In this document: in pieces, positions 46,311 to 57,627 of the stretch
Numbering within the stretch: position 1 is the stretch's first letter
Layout: each line of letters starts with the position of its first letter
Source: Endothia cerciana
Lineage: Eukaryota; Ascomycota; Sordariomycetes; Diaporthales; Cryphonectriaceae
DNA: 64,000 bases
Direction of reading: 5' to 3'
Assembly: GCA_026119935.1 (NCBI GenBank)
Contig: JALRMH010000021.1
Location: forward strand, 496,001 to 560,000
Position numbers and translations under genes: made by a program
Notes under the pieces: generated by a model
The model's database searches: none
What the model saw: the letters and a program-made list of their open reading frames with translations, nothing else
What the model was told of the DNA's origin: nothing

Positions 46311-47383
46311 TCAGAGTCCCGTCGTCCCGACTATCCTGACGATACTAGCCGTGATTGACTTGTAGACCGGGCAGAGAGAGCAGTGTTGATACATGGACAC
46401 CAATGGCTCATTGTGTCCGGACTGTCCGGGCTGTCCGCTGCCGCTGCCGCTGCCGCTGCCGCGCCCCGTCTGCTCCTCGGTGGTACCGTTGGTAGTGCCC
46501 GACATGTTCTGCCCAAGCAGGACCGTGCCCTCGGGATAGGCTGGCCGCTTTCCTCTGGAGATCATGACGGAGAACTGCGGGTCGATGGGTATACTGCCGA
46601 GGAACTCGACGCCGAATTCCTGTGCTAAAACCTGACCCCCGCCCTTGCTGAACAGATACGTGCATTCGGAGCAGTTGGGACACACGAAGCCGCTCATGTT
46701 CTCCACGATGCCAATGATCCTGACCCCTGTCTTCTTGCAAAAGTCCAGCTCCTTGCGCACGTCGGCGGTGGCAACTGCTTGCGGAGTGGTGACTAGCACG
46801 GCACCGGCCAGCTGGTCTGGTCTTGCAAACTGCAGCAGGTACTCGACCGCTGAGATGTGTTCGTCGCTCGTCCCCGGCGGTGTATCGATCAGGAGGTAGT
46901 CGGCCTCCCCCCATGCGACGTCGGTCAGGAACTGCTTGATCATGGCCGTCTTCTTCGGACCGCGCCACACGACTGAGTCGCCAGGCCTGACGAGAAAGCC
47001 CAGGCTCATGACCCGCAGGGATCCGCGGCCCGCTGCGGTATCAGCATCGTGTATGTTGACGGGGAGCCAGCCATCGGGGCCTTGTGTGATGCGGCCCTGG
47101 TCGGCGACTCGAAACATGTGTGGGATGTTGGGGCCGGTCAGGTCGATGTCAAGGACGCCGACGGAGTGGCCGGCTAGGGAGAGGGAGAGGGCGAGTTGAG
47201 TGGTGACGGAGGACTTGCCCACTCCGCCTTTGCCTGAAAGGATCTGTTGATGCGCTCTTGGTCAGGAAACACGTGCTGTGGACAGTTTGCGACAACAACT
47301 TTGGTGGGCGTGGGCGCGCCCGGATACTGGGGGGGGGTTTTCAGACTGACCAGGACGATGTGCTTGACTTTTGACAGCGACAT
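46311..47383 (-). CDS. CFD1: Cytosolic Fe-S cluster assembly factor Cfd1 (NUBP2)
   Basis: P-loop ATPase that with Nbp35 forms the cytosolic scaffold on which 4Fe-4S clusters are built for cytosolic and nuclear proteins. Exons are 47383-47351 (MSLSKVKHIVL) and 47243-46311; the 107 bp intron (GTCAGT..CAACAG) joins to ILSGKGGVGKSSVTT, giving 321 residues. Residues 14-23 are the deviant Walker A with the signature Lys16. LLIDTPPGTSDEH is the Walker B/switch region. FVCPNCSEC supplies the cluster-bridging cysteines Cys199 and Cys202, with Cys205 nearby. A Gly-Ser run (GRGSGSGSGSG) from a CCGCTG repeat precedes the C-terminal LVSMYQHC segment and is unlike the core. Otherwise the length is typical. 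It lies upstream of, and is co-directional with, the decarboxylase gene. Confidence 0.95.
46435..46463 (-). repeat. In-frame (CCGCTG)n array in cfd1
   Basis: A hexanucleotide array inside the last third of the cfd1 coding sequence. On the coding strand it makes alternating Gly-Ser residues. Length changes by whole units would keep frame. Confidence 0.9.
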
Positions 47384-48375
47384 GGTCTTGACAAAAACGT
47401 GCTCCAGATGTAGAGGAGAGGTACGACTCGGGATGGCACCGACGCCGGCCAGGTTTGTTCACGGAGGAATGTGAGCCGTAGGATTTCTATGTGCCACCAT
47501 TTCGCGTGCGCAATGCGGAGGACGGTGGCCGTCGATGATATTTTGTCATTAGAAAAAGAACTCGGCGATGGTTCGGCAGCTGATAAAGCAGGACGATGAG
47601 GTAAGCGTTTAGGCTTACAGCAGCGGCCCTCTTGCATGCATGTGCAGGTACATAGTACCTACAGTATGGTGCGCTTGCAGGGATGCATGCCCCTGAGAGC
47701 CCCCTGCAACCCGCTGTGACTGCCACCACTCTCAGGTCCAGATTGAGCCAAATCAGTGGCAGTCTTCGAAAGATTGGGGGGGTGGGGGGTCCTGACCATC
47801 TGTGATTGCTATAATCACCAAGGAACAACCATGAGCTTGGTCTAACATGCCAATCTCGGTTTTGATTTCCTCCCTCTGAACGATCAAATTGTCACTGGTC
47901 TCACAGAAAATAAGAAAAAAGCAGAGGCTCAAACTGTGGCTGCCGGGCCTTGCTGACTGGGGAAGTAGTCGTGTTTCCTCCTGGGCCGGAAATCTGGGCC
48001 GGTTCTGCTCTGCCTTGCCGTGCCCTCATTAATACTGGCTCGTCAACCTCGACTCTTCTTGCACCACCATCCAACTTCTTCACCCATTCAGGCACGTCCC
48101 CACCTGCACTCATTGCGCTTCGCTTCCTGTCTTGGACACCGCCACACCTTGCAGAGTATTTTGGATATGACAGGGTAAGACAAGACAGAGTTCACCGGAA
48201 CAAAATACAGGTCTCCTGAGATCTCTATACTATCCCTTGCCTGGAGAGGAGGCCCCCCGTTAGCCACCGCGTAAGAACGAAATCAGGACGCGCGACAGTC
48301 GTGGAAACTCAGTTCACGACACCCGGATGAATTCGATATAGCATCCGACCATCATGAGAAGCCCCTCTCGCAAGC
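47384..48375. other. Divergent promoter region
   Basis: 992 bases between cfd1 (minus) and the 900-residue gene (plus). Only short frames are present. Both promoters are expected here; no individual site could be assigned with confidence. Confidence 0.55.
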
Positions 48376-51078
48376 ATGGACGATCCATGGGGCTCACCGT
48401 GGGCCACAAACGATTCCAATCCCACCCTTGAACCTCCAACTCAGGCCACGACCAACCTCGAATTACCCGGCCGCGCCCTCGCGAGAACCCGATCATCATC
48501 GAGCATATCACCCTGGGCGGTGGACGAGGATGGGCTGAACGGTTGCCCGTCTCCCAGCGCGAGCTTGGCCTTGCCGCCGACTGCTGCCACATCAAATACC
48601 GCGTGGTCCGGGTGGGGAGGGGAACACGGCTTCAACTCGAGCCAGACATCACTGTCAGCAAGGGCAAGGGAGGGGAGCCTGGGCCTGCCCAGCCCGACTG
48701 CTTGGCCGGCTCCTGCATCGTTGACACCTAGCCAAGGAAAGACAGTATCACGCCGAAGTAGCGCCAGGTCTCTGTCCCGCCAGCCGTCCCCCGATCCCTG
48801 GGCCACCGAGTTCTCCCAGAACCGCCTCAGTCTCCCAGCCGCCGTACACATCTCGGCCGAGCAAGCCGCCTTCTCTACACTGGACAGTCATGAGGAAGCA
48901 GAGGAGGAAAGGGACCCTGGTGGCAGCAGAGAAGATGGCGGATGTCTGGGTGCCGAGGTTGAGAACGAGTCAACTAGGGATCAAGGTGCTACCCCAACAC
49001 CGGCTCACAAACCGAATGTCGAGGCTGGTCCGGAGAACGGCGAGGATAACGAGCCAAGTGACCAGATTCACGAGGATGGGGAGCGTCCAGACTCACCTAG
49101 CCTCTCGAGGCACTCCTCAGTTTCAAACGACAGCCGCCATGAGGAGAGGCTGGACTCACCTATCACCTCCATGGACGAGGACTGCAAAGATCGTGCTTCG
49201 ATACCTCGAAGACCTTCAACCAAGGTGCAGGAGTTGGTTGACAAGTTCGATGGCTTGGCGAAAAGGATAGACGACTCGCTGCTGGTGCCTTCCTCTACCG
49301 ACGGCAGACGGCGCAGCGCAAGTCGATCCATGAGTATCCGGAGCTTCCGGACTGACGCTACTAGCGATTTCGGTGACTTTGAAGACGCCGAGGATTCTGA
49401 TTCCGTCAAGGTATCGCGACAGCCCTCAGCGACGGGATCACCTCGTCCAACTAGTTCGCGGGCGGGTCGCCTACGCTCTGTTTCGAAAACATCCCTTCGA
49501 AATGCATCCGTGGCATCTGGAACCGCTGCAGTGACGAGCCCGATCCAAGAAGAGGACCCGAGTCGATTTCAAGATCTGCGCGCCAAATTTGGTCCCGTCA
49601 GCTTCACCCCGGACCTGGAACTTGTGGACAAGCTGTTCGACGTAGCCAAGTTGGACAAGGAGCAGCCGAGTGCCAAGGACTACAGCCTGGACGCCGTCGA
49701 CGGGATCATCAAGGACAGCTTCACTACGGTCTCAGAGCGCAAGACATGGTACCGGATCTCCCGCCCTGGCACGATGCGGAAGCACGACTTGGGTGACGAT
49801 GACACTTATCGTCGGGTTTCCTGGGTTGGCTCAAAGGTGCGGGAGGATGCAAGCAAGATCGTTCGTCGTTGGACGGAAGAGGGCCCGTATGTCGGTCGGT
49901 CGGCAGCTGGTGGGCGATCTATGGTGAAGGGCGGAGCTTTCAACTGGGACGCAAAAGCAGAGCCGTTGTCATTCGACGAGATCTTCGGCAAGAGGAAGAG
50001 CGTGCAGCCCCCGAGACCTGCGACTGATGCAGCCCCGCGTCCTCTCTCGCTCCAGGTTCAGGCGACGGCACCGGCTCATTCCAGGAATTCTTCAGTAGGC
50101 GTCAGGAGTCTACCGCCGCGCTCACCGCTGAGCATCCCCATGCCACCTGCTGGGCCTACCTTCGGGTGGAGCACAGGTGCCAGTGGCTCACTGACACCAG
50201 CCTCACCACGGCCGCCCAGCGAATGTACGAGGCAGTCTCTCGAAGCCGGCTCGATCAACTCTGGAGGTAGCAAACCCCCCAGCATACGTGAGCCTGAGAG
50301 CCGAAACTCCTTGCATCTTGCACCACCTCCCCCTGCGCCCTCGTCTCAGCCGCCGACGAAGCCAAGTAATCTGGTACTAGCAACCGAGGACGATGATGAC
50401 GAGGAATGGGGTGAGATGATAGCTTCTCCAGCCACAGACAGCCGTCCTGCAAGCGCCTTTTTTGACGGCAGTATCAACGTTTCGATGGCCAGCCTGCCTT
50501 CTGCGAACCCGGCGGCTTTTGTGCCATCCCACGGCACACCCACTGCTATCAGCGCGGTGCCATTCGATGATCAGTCCACAACTCCAGAGGGGCAGAGCCC
50601 CTCGGCCGCTCTTTCGGGGGATGTCTGGGACTTCTCAGCTTTCGACAGCACATCTACAGCTCCAGCGATTCCACCGACCACAACATCAAAACCGGAATTC
50701 AACTTCGACACACCATTACAATCGCCCAGCCTAACTATACCATCAAGGACCGGATCACCCGCATCAATCCAGCTTCCCAAACCCCCTACGCCGACTAGAC
50801 CGCTGAGAGATGAGTCACCAACATCGTTCCAGATGCCAAAACCACCAACGCCTTCTGCGCCCTCCAGGCCCCATCACACACCGAAGTCCTCGCTCAGCTT
50901 GATTCGGCCGTCACCGTTACATAATGTCATTACACCGAAGGTTACCTCACCCGAGCCAAAGACCCCGATCAAGCCGTCGACCAAATCGGTCAGTTTCGCA
51001 CAAGATGATAGCCACGATGAGCCGGCTGTCGGGCGGATCTTGGCTGGCTTACCTGACCTGTCATACATGCTCCGCTGA
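48376..51078 (+). CDS. Large disordered protein with clathrin-adaptor-type motifs
   Basis: One open frame of 900 residues from an ATG. Most is Ser/Pro-rich and probably disordered; residues about 395-540 are more ordered (DLRAKFGPVSF, KTWYRISRPGTM, WVGSKVREDASKIVRRWTEE, LSFDEIFGKR) and look like the conserved core of a fungal-only family. Short motifs suggest membrane-traffic work: DPW at 3-5 and 140-142 (AP-2 appendage type), DFGDFEDAED at 331-340 and FGPV at 405-408 (gamma-ear type, as in aftiphilin and gamma-synergin), DDDDEEWGEM and DVWDFSAF. Motif functions are from known adaptor biology; their use here is inference. No signal peptide or membrane segment was seen. I cannot give an established family name. 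Confidence 0.8.
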   Translation: MDDPWGSPWATNDSNPTLEPPTQATTNLELPGRALARTRSSSSISPWAVDEDGLNGCPSPSASLALPPTAATSNTAWSGWGGEHGFNSSQTSLSARAREGSLGLPSPTAWPAPASLTPSQGKTVSRRSSARSLSRQPSPDPWATEFSQNRLSLPAAVHISAEQAAFSTLDSHEEAEEERDPGGSREDGGCLGAEVENESTRDQGATPTPAHKPNVEAGPENGEDNEPSDQIHEDGERPDSPSLSRHSSVSNDSRHEERLDSPITSMDEDCKDRASIPRRPSTKVQELVDKFDGLAKRIDDSLLVPSSTDGRRRSASRSMSIRSFRTDATSDFGDFEDAEDSDSVKVSRQPSATGSPRPTSSRAGRLRSVSKTSLRNASVASGTAAVTSPIQEEDPSRFQDLRAKFGPVSFTPDLELVDKLFDVAKLDKEQPSAKDYSLDAVDGIIKDSFTTVSERKTWYRISRPGTMRKHDLGDDDTYRRVSWVGSKVREDASKIVRRWTEEGPYVGRSAAGGRSMVKGGAFNWDAKAEPLSFDEIFGKRKSVQPPRPATDAAPRPLSLQVQATAPAHSRNSSVGVRSLPPRSPLSIPMPPAGPTFGWSTGASGSLTPASPRPPSECTRQSLEAGSINSGGSKPPSIREPESRNSLHLAPPPPAPSSQPPTKPSNLVLATEDDDDEEWGEMIASPATDSRPASAFFDGSINVSMASLPSANPAAFVPSHGTPTAISAVPFDDQSTTPEGQSPSAALSGDVWDFSAFDSTSTAPAIPPTTTSKPEFNFDTPLQSPSLTIPSRTGSPASIQLPKPPTPTRPLRDESPTSFQMPKPPTPSAPSRPHHTPKSSLSLIRPSPLHNVITPKVTSPEPKTPIKPSTKSVSFAQDDSHDEPAVGRILAGLPDLSYMLR

Positions 51079-52091
51079 GTGCCGGTCCACCATAACAAGG
51101 CGGCTATACCTCAGGCGTTGCGGACCTTTCACGGTCCACCCTGGTGTCATGGAAGATAAGGTCTCACATGAACTCAAAAGAGCAGTCGGTCCCGGCTGAG
51201 CACCACGTATGCCTCAACAGCTTCGAAAACAACGGGGAGTTTGGGTCATCTTTTTGCATTGCCTGTGGCGTTCGACGGGAAACTGTATACAGAATCCATG
51301 ACAAATATATCTCGATCCAGTTAATGGGAGCGAACGATGATTCAGCATCAGAAGAATAGTCTACATCTGTTGTGACCAACGCCCATGCTTGCCAGTGGTC
51401 GACCGATACACGGGTGCTACCTTTATACTGCTACCGAGGGCCTCCATTGCTTTCTTGGAAGGGGTTTGACAGACACGTAGAGCCAATTAACTCTTGAAAA
51501 ATAAAAGATGGAGTCAGTTGGCGGAGAAAATGTTTGCACCTCAAAGGCACTATCAAGCGTCAGTCTGCGGTTCCACATCGCTGTACAAATTCGGCGTCGG
51601 ATGTCGGTCGGTCTCGCGTTTCTAGACATTTCCACGGCAGCGGGTTGCCTTGCACCAGGTGGATCGATCGTCCCGGCTGCTCTTTGGGTTTCCACATGCA
51701 TCGGCCCCCAGCAACGTTCCTGGGTATCATCTCGATCTTCTCTATGGCGGCTGGGACCTGCCATCATCGAGACACTTAAAAGGCCCTGCCTGCCTGTTCA
51801 TCCTGCGTCGCCACCTACCTCACTCACCATGTGGACGTTCAACGAGCAGCCCTCCCTCTTTACGAGGTTTTTGTGTAAGTCGACAGACAGAAGTGTAAGG
51901 ATCGGTGGCTCGTCTGGACCTGCGAGAACACAGACAGAAGCTCGTACATATGAACTTTTGAAGGGCGGTGCCTCGGAATAAACTATCAATTTACTTTCTG
52001 GACGAAGGAGGACGGTCAAGACCACCCGAATATCCCTGGCTGAGATCTCCGCTTCGCCGTCCATACCACCAAATCCGAAGCCTTCCTCATC
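51079..52091. other. Intergenic, no gene recognised
   Basis: About 1 kb between two plus-strand genes. Frames such as 51508-51981 are short and start with or without ATG, but show no domain. It should hold the terminator of the upstream gene and the promoter of the FMP42-like gene. Confidence 0.55.
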
Positions 52092-54203
52092 ATGTCCCTA
52101 GCACAGCGCCGCACGACTCTCGACGGCATTGAAACGGTCCCCGAAGATGCGCTCTCGGACGAATTTGCAGCGGGCGGGGACGCCGAGGCCCTGCTAGACG
52201 ACAGCGCACGCGGGGAGTCCTTGATCACCAACAGGGCGAATATCGTCGGCATCCCCGTCGAGGACGGCAAGGACCTCTGGCAGGTGCTCAGCTACGATGC
52301 CTTCCACGCGCCTGAGGGTCCGCACTATGAGCCCTTCCCGCCCGAGGTTGGGGAGAACGTGGCGGCGTATGAGGTGTCTACTGCCAGGAGGATAGGTAAG
52401 GAGAGTTCACCGGCCCCCTCACCCTCACCGTACTAGGCAAAAGTTTTCCGGTGGCGAGGAGAGATGCTGACGGGTTGGTCCAGGTCAAGTCATCTTCGCT
52501 GTGACGGCATGCGTTCTGTCCTCAGGCATAGTCTGCGGCTTCGCAGCACTGAAGCCCATCCTGATCGCGGAGGGTGTCTACCGCTCGCTCTGCCCGGCTG
52601 ATTGGCCCGCCCCCCCACCAGGATCGGACGGAGAGTCCCAGGTTCCCTGTCCAGAGCAGGACATGCGACTCAACCTCTTCTTTATCACTGCTTCCATCAC
52701 CCTCAACGTCTCCACCGTCCTGGCGGGGTACGTCCTCGACCACCACGGGCGGCGTGCGTGCTATCTCCTGGCGGCCATGATCCTCTTCCTGGGGTCCGGC
52801 TGTATGAGCCTCGCCTTCTGGCTGGGCGAGAGGCTGGTCTGGTTCGACGGGTACATCACGGGGAACCTCCTGCTCGGCCTCGGCGGGACGTTCCTCTTCG
52901 TCTCCTCCTACCAGCTCTCCAACGCCTTCCCGCGCCACGCAGGGCTGGTCGTGGCCCTCGTGACGGGCGCGTTCGACGCGAGCGCCGCGGTGTTCCTGTT
53001 CTACCGGCTCGCGTACGAGGCCACCCAGCACAGGTTCAGGCCGGAGGCGTTCTTCCTCGCCTTCGCGCTGACCATCCCGCCGGTGATCCTCGTGGCGGAG
53101 TACGCCCTCATGCCGAGGGCGGGCTACAACACGAAGCGCGAGTACCAGGCCGCCATAGCCGCCGCGCAGCAGGACGCCGCGCGGGGCGACGCGCGCGACT
53201 CCGACGACGAGCGATTCGCGCACAGGCCGCGGGAGGTGCTCCGGCGGGAGCGCCGGCGGCGGGCGGGGGCGCGCAAGGCGCGGGTCGGGGCGATCGAGGC
53301 GGTCGCGGGCGGCGCGGACGAGCGGGCGGCGGACCGGGCGACGGCCAGGGGCCGGCAGGCGGCGTCCGGGGTGCACGGGGTGCTGCGGCGGTCGTCCGTG
53401 GCGGGCCAGATGGCGACGCCGTGGTTCTGGCTGCTGCTGCTGATGACGGTGGCGCAGATGACGCGGATGAACTACTTCATCGCCACGGTGCGGGCGCAGT
53501 ACCGGTACATGCTCGGCGGCTGGGAGGGGGGCGCCGCGGCGGTCAACGGCCTCTTCGACGTCGCGCTGCCCGTCGCGGGCGTGGTGACGACGCCGCTCAT
53601 CGGGGTGCTGCTGAACGAGGTGCCTGTCTGGGGCACCCTGGCCGTCCTGACGGTCCTGGCCGCCGCGCTGGGGGTCCTGAACTGTGTGGGCAGCCTGGGC
53701 GCGGGATACGCGACCGTGGTGGTGTTTGTGCTCTATCGGCCCCTGTATTACTCGGCCGTCTCGTAAGCTCTCCCCCATAACCCATGACCTCTTTGCCTCC
53801 TGTCCGTCCTTCCTGTGGCGAGAGGTTGCGCTGTTCTGACATGTCTTGTGTGTATCATCATCATAGAGACTACGCCGCAAAGGTATTTGGCTTCGCCACC
53901 TTTGGGCGCATCTACGGCACGGTCATCTGCGTGTCCGGCGTGGGCCAGTTCGTCCAGCCCGCGCTGGATGCGCTCACCCACGGCCCGCTGCGGAACAACC
54001 CCGTCCCCGTCAACATCGCGTTTGGCATCACGGGGAGCGCGATCAGTGTTGCGCTGACGCTGTTCGTGTACGCGAAGACGAGGAGAGACGGCAGGGAAGG
54101 GACGGTGGTTTCGTATCCGGAGCAGGAGCCTGAGGAGGAGAGGCGGGCCCTTCTGGGGGGGTCACCAGGGGAAGAGGGCAGGGGTGGTTACGGTGGGACG
54201 TAG
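52092..54203 (+). CDS. FMP42: FMP42-type MFS transporter
   Basis: MFS carrier of the FMP42/SLC43-like group. Yeast Fmp42 was found in mitochondrial preparations and is a vacuolar candidate; the substrate is uncertain. Exons are 52092-52395, 52484-53762 and 53867-54203, with introns of 88 and 104 bp, giving 639 residues. The N-terminal 100 residues are polar and acidic, with DLWQVLSYDAFHAPEGPHYEPF. TM1 begins QVIFAVTACVLSSGIVCGF. MFS loop GYVLDHHGRRACYLLAAM follows TM2, and the central cytosolic loop is unusually Arg/Ala-rich (about 355-440). The second junction restores YYSAVSDYAAKVFGFATFGRIYG, a family hallmark. Downstream helices and an acidic tail follow. All splice phases agree. Confidence 0.93.
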
Positions 54204-54709
54204 GCTGTCGATGGTGCTGCGGGTAGATGAGGGCACGGATGAGAATGATTTTTGCACATACCTGAAGCGAGGCTGGGTGGCTCTTTTAGGCGACGTCCAG
54301 ACAGGAGCTAGGTTGGCGTCGGTGAAAAGCAGGGAAGGAAAGGAAAGAAAGAAAAGGGGAGAGAAGAAAACATCAAGCTCCTAACGTCAGCACGAAGTCC
54401 CTCAGAGCGGTCCTCCACGGAGTGACCTAACATGCCTAGGTAGTGACCAAGCAGCAATGTCCACTTCAAATGGGTGAGGGCTCAGACTCTCATAGGATGG
54501 ACCTGTTGAGGCATGCTCAATTTTAAAAGTAGATGGGGGACTTGTAATGAGTGGCAAGGTTTAATAAAAGCCATTAACTACTACATTGTGCCTCGTAGTC
54601 GCTTCAAATCCACACAGCCAGAGGGCTGCAATAAATCTCTAAGCAGTCCAGTCCTCGTAGGTGCTCCCACATTGCCATGTCAGGCGAAGTCCAAGAATGA
54701 CATCCAGGC
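54204..54709. other. Convergent 3' spacer
   Basis: 506 bases between the 3' ends of the FMP42-like and F-box genes, with a purine-rich patch near 54335-54375. No gene recognised. Confidence 0.6.
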
Positions 54710-56804
54710 TCAGAAGTCAGTAAATGAGATGAGAGTAGTATAGAGCATGCCATCGTCATTCTCTAGGCCGTCGTCATCGTTGTCAACACCTAAACCATCG
54801 TCGATCTCGCTGGCATAGTCAACTTCGTCAGGCGACGGGGTAGAATGCAGCTCATACATTAGATCTGCCTCCGAGCCATCTGCACTGCTGTCTTCAGAAC
54901 TGTTAGCATTCGCCTCGGCCCAGGTGCGGTACGTCCACATGCTATCCAACAGCCGATCCAAGGCAGCCTTGTCTACCACCCCAAGGTCCTGTGACGTGGC
55001 TCTCTCGGACGTCTTCGGGGCTTCGCCGGGGGCAAGGAAAAAGATGGTCTCGGGGGCCTGCGAGGGCGACGGCATGCCCTCCTGGAGTCGGCGTAGGCCA
55101 AGTCGCTTCAGATTCGGCGTGAGGGAGAGCAGTTTGCGAAGAAATCTGGCCCAGGGACTGTTGTCACGCTTCTCGCTCTTACTTGAGAAGGAGTTCTTCT
55201 CGACCAGGAGTGAGATGCCCTTCAGGTGAAGCCGGTTGATCTGGTCGAACTTCTTGATCACGGATGTAAGGACGTTCAGTCTCAGGTGGATATCCCCGAG
55301 TTCTAAATGCCGGAGCGGCATCGTGACCGGCGCTGGGTTGGCGTCACACCAGCCTGCCTCGTCCTTGTCCCCGAAAGACTGACCAGGCTTGAGGGCTAAC
55401 CATTCTAAGAATCGAGCTGCCACCGAAGGCTCGCTGTGCAGATGATCGTGAACAAAATTCAGCCTCAGCCATGAGACATTGGGAGTCAAGGCCAGGAACC
55501 GGCGGAGATTTGTTGTCGAGGGGTCATAGAAGGCCTCGGCAGAGGTCAGCTGTCCGGAGTCTGGGGGCTGCCACATGGCTGGTGGAATGTGGACCCTGTC
55601 GAGGCGCAAGTCGAGATGTAGCCGGGTCAGGCCGCCGAGGACGTTGGACAGTCCATCGGTCACTGTGTGACTGATGGCGAATGCAGTATCACTGAGGGCG
55701 CCGTAACGGTTCCTGAGAAGGATCTCGAGGCCTTGTATGTTGCAGTTGCTCCGACCAGTGGCAGCAAGCACAACCTTGAAAACGCGAACAGCGAAGTTAT
55801 TGTGGATGTGAGTTCCAGAGCGGAGAAAGGAGTTGTAACTGCGGGATCGATGAGACAGCCAGCTCCGGTACTCCGATGAGCCGTAGCTTCTCCATTCGGC
55901 CACCGTGCCCCAGGCACTCTTGGGGTCACGGTACCGCGTTGGCGAGTTGAAATCGCGGATGTCGATGGTTTCGAGGTTGGGCAGGTTGGCCAGGGCCCTC
56001 GACAGAAGGTCGATCGCCTCGCTCGTGTCAAGTAGCCTTTGCTGCGAGCAGAGGGCAGACCAATAATGTTGAAAGTCTTCCAGAGTAGCCAGATCATCTG
56101 GCCTGATGGCCTGAAACTCGTCCAGGCCGATGATCAGATGCTTGAGACAGCGAGACAGGGTGTCATGCTGAGAGATTGCCAACAGCGCCTGCAAGCTGAA
56201 ATCGGAGATCACTTTCAGGGGTCAGCTCGGGCCATGCGGTATATACGCGCGTTGGAGGAGGTTCAAGAGCTTACTGAACTGCCTCTTCCTGAAGAAAGAA
56301 TTCGCCCACTACCCGCATTCAAATTAGCATGTGGACTCGTCCGGAAAGGAACAATCAGGAGGAACGGCGGCCTGATGCTGTCTCGAGAGACCTCGGTACG
56401 CCTCCAGCCAGCAGACTCGCCTCGAGCAGGAACATACATCTCTGCCCCACAAAATATGAGACGGGTGCTGGGGCCTATCCTCCTGCGGGAAGACTTACAT
56501 AGGGGAATAGCTTGCTCTCGAGTTGTCTGCACGTCTCACGGAGGGCGTTGAAGTCGTTTGTGGACAGGAAGCTGGCGATGCTGTCGAGAAGCTCGCGCGG
56601 TAGGGCAACAAGTCTCGAGCTTTGCGGACCTGTCTTCACCTCTCTCGACTCCGGGTCTGGGCTGCCCAGCGCAGAGCCAGGGCCGGTAGTGATTGATCCG
56701 TCATTAACGCTGGTGTCGTTGATAGTGTTAGTGTCGGCGTCTGCGTCGGCGGTGCCCGTTGAACGCATGAGTCCGTCGCCTGGGGGGAGAGTGTCCGTCG
56801 CCAT
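54710..56804 (-). CDS. F-box protein
   Basis: Likely substrate adaptor of an SCF ubiquitin ligase. Exons are 56804-56499, 56308-56275 and 56211-54710, with introns of 190 bp (GTAAGT..GGGTAG, branch CTAAT) and 63 bp (GTAAGC..GAAAG, branch CTGAC), giving 613 residues. The F-box is residues about 64-102: RLVALPRELLDSIASFLS then NDFNALRETCRQLESKLFPY, which would bind Skp1. The middle exon encodes only about 11 residues (WANSFFRKRQF) that lead into the family-typical MISDFSLQALLAISQHDTL. The remainder is a leucine-rich, repeat-like region without a named domain, and the C-terminus is acidic (Asp/Glu/Ser). In-frame ATGs exist upstream (57011); 56804 was chosen for a normal N-terminus. The target is unknown. 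Confidence 0.88.
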
Positions 56805-57627
56805 GGTGCACTGCGCAAGAACCCCTTGCAGATGGTGCAGGCGAGTATCGAGAGAAGGAAGGTTGGGGGGGTTGGGGTAAACGATGGAGGGAATGGTTTT
56901 ATGCGGCCTGGATGGAAGAGCGGTCAACCGGTGGAAACGCAGGTGAGATATAGACGCAAACGCCACGATCCATGGAGAGTCATGAAGAGGATTCATGGAG
57001 GGGACAACCATGGCCGCCCAGTTGCAGTTTTGGGCGACATGCAGCGCTGGCTACACTGAACCGCGCTGCATGCTTGGCAAGTCCCAGGGGGGCTCCACAG
57101 CGGGTGGCTGCCTGAAGGTACAGAGGAGGAGACGCTGAAATCATGTGATATCGTGTCCCTCTTTCCTCCACAGGGACCTATGCTGCCTGCTGCTGCCTCC
57201 AAACCGTCCCGATTGGGAAAGAGCTGGTGGTCCCACGGCGCGTCCTAAAAAGCCGCCCCATCTGCGAAGGTGCCAGCCAAACTCTTGATTTAAACATGCG
57301 ACCTTCTACCCCCCTCGCCGTCTTGTCACCGAGGGCAGACTGTTGTGTCTTCACCCTCGAGTCCCGACTGATCACCCAGGCGCTGCCAGAACCAGCCTGT
57401 CTCTTGCCTTCATCCTCCTCCCTTACGCAATCCCATGCTCTAGCCTGAAGGCCCGCCTCCAGCACGTCGGTGCTCAGGGACACCGTCATCATCGAACCCA
57501 CCAGGTGAAGGTACCACCAACAGTGCGTATACCCACGAGGAGGCCATCCCCCAGAAGACCGTCTACCTTCCTGTAAGGACCGCCTCTCACAGGATCCACA
57601 GAGCAGACCACGCATCGGCCATCCAGA
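56805..57627. other. Divergent promoter, F-box and PARP genes
   Basis: 823 bases between the two start codons, so the genes share one regulatory region. Upstream in-frame ATGs of the F-box gene lie in it. No other gene recognised. Confidence 0.6.

Noticed and set aside
52522..53880. 452-codon antisense ORF over the FMP42-type gene
   Set aside because: Same GC shadow effect, composition dominated by Arg, His and Glu, no domain.
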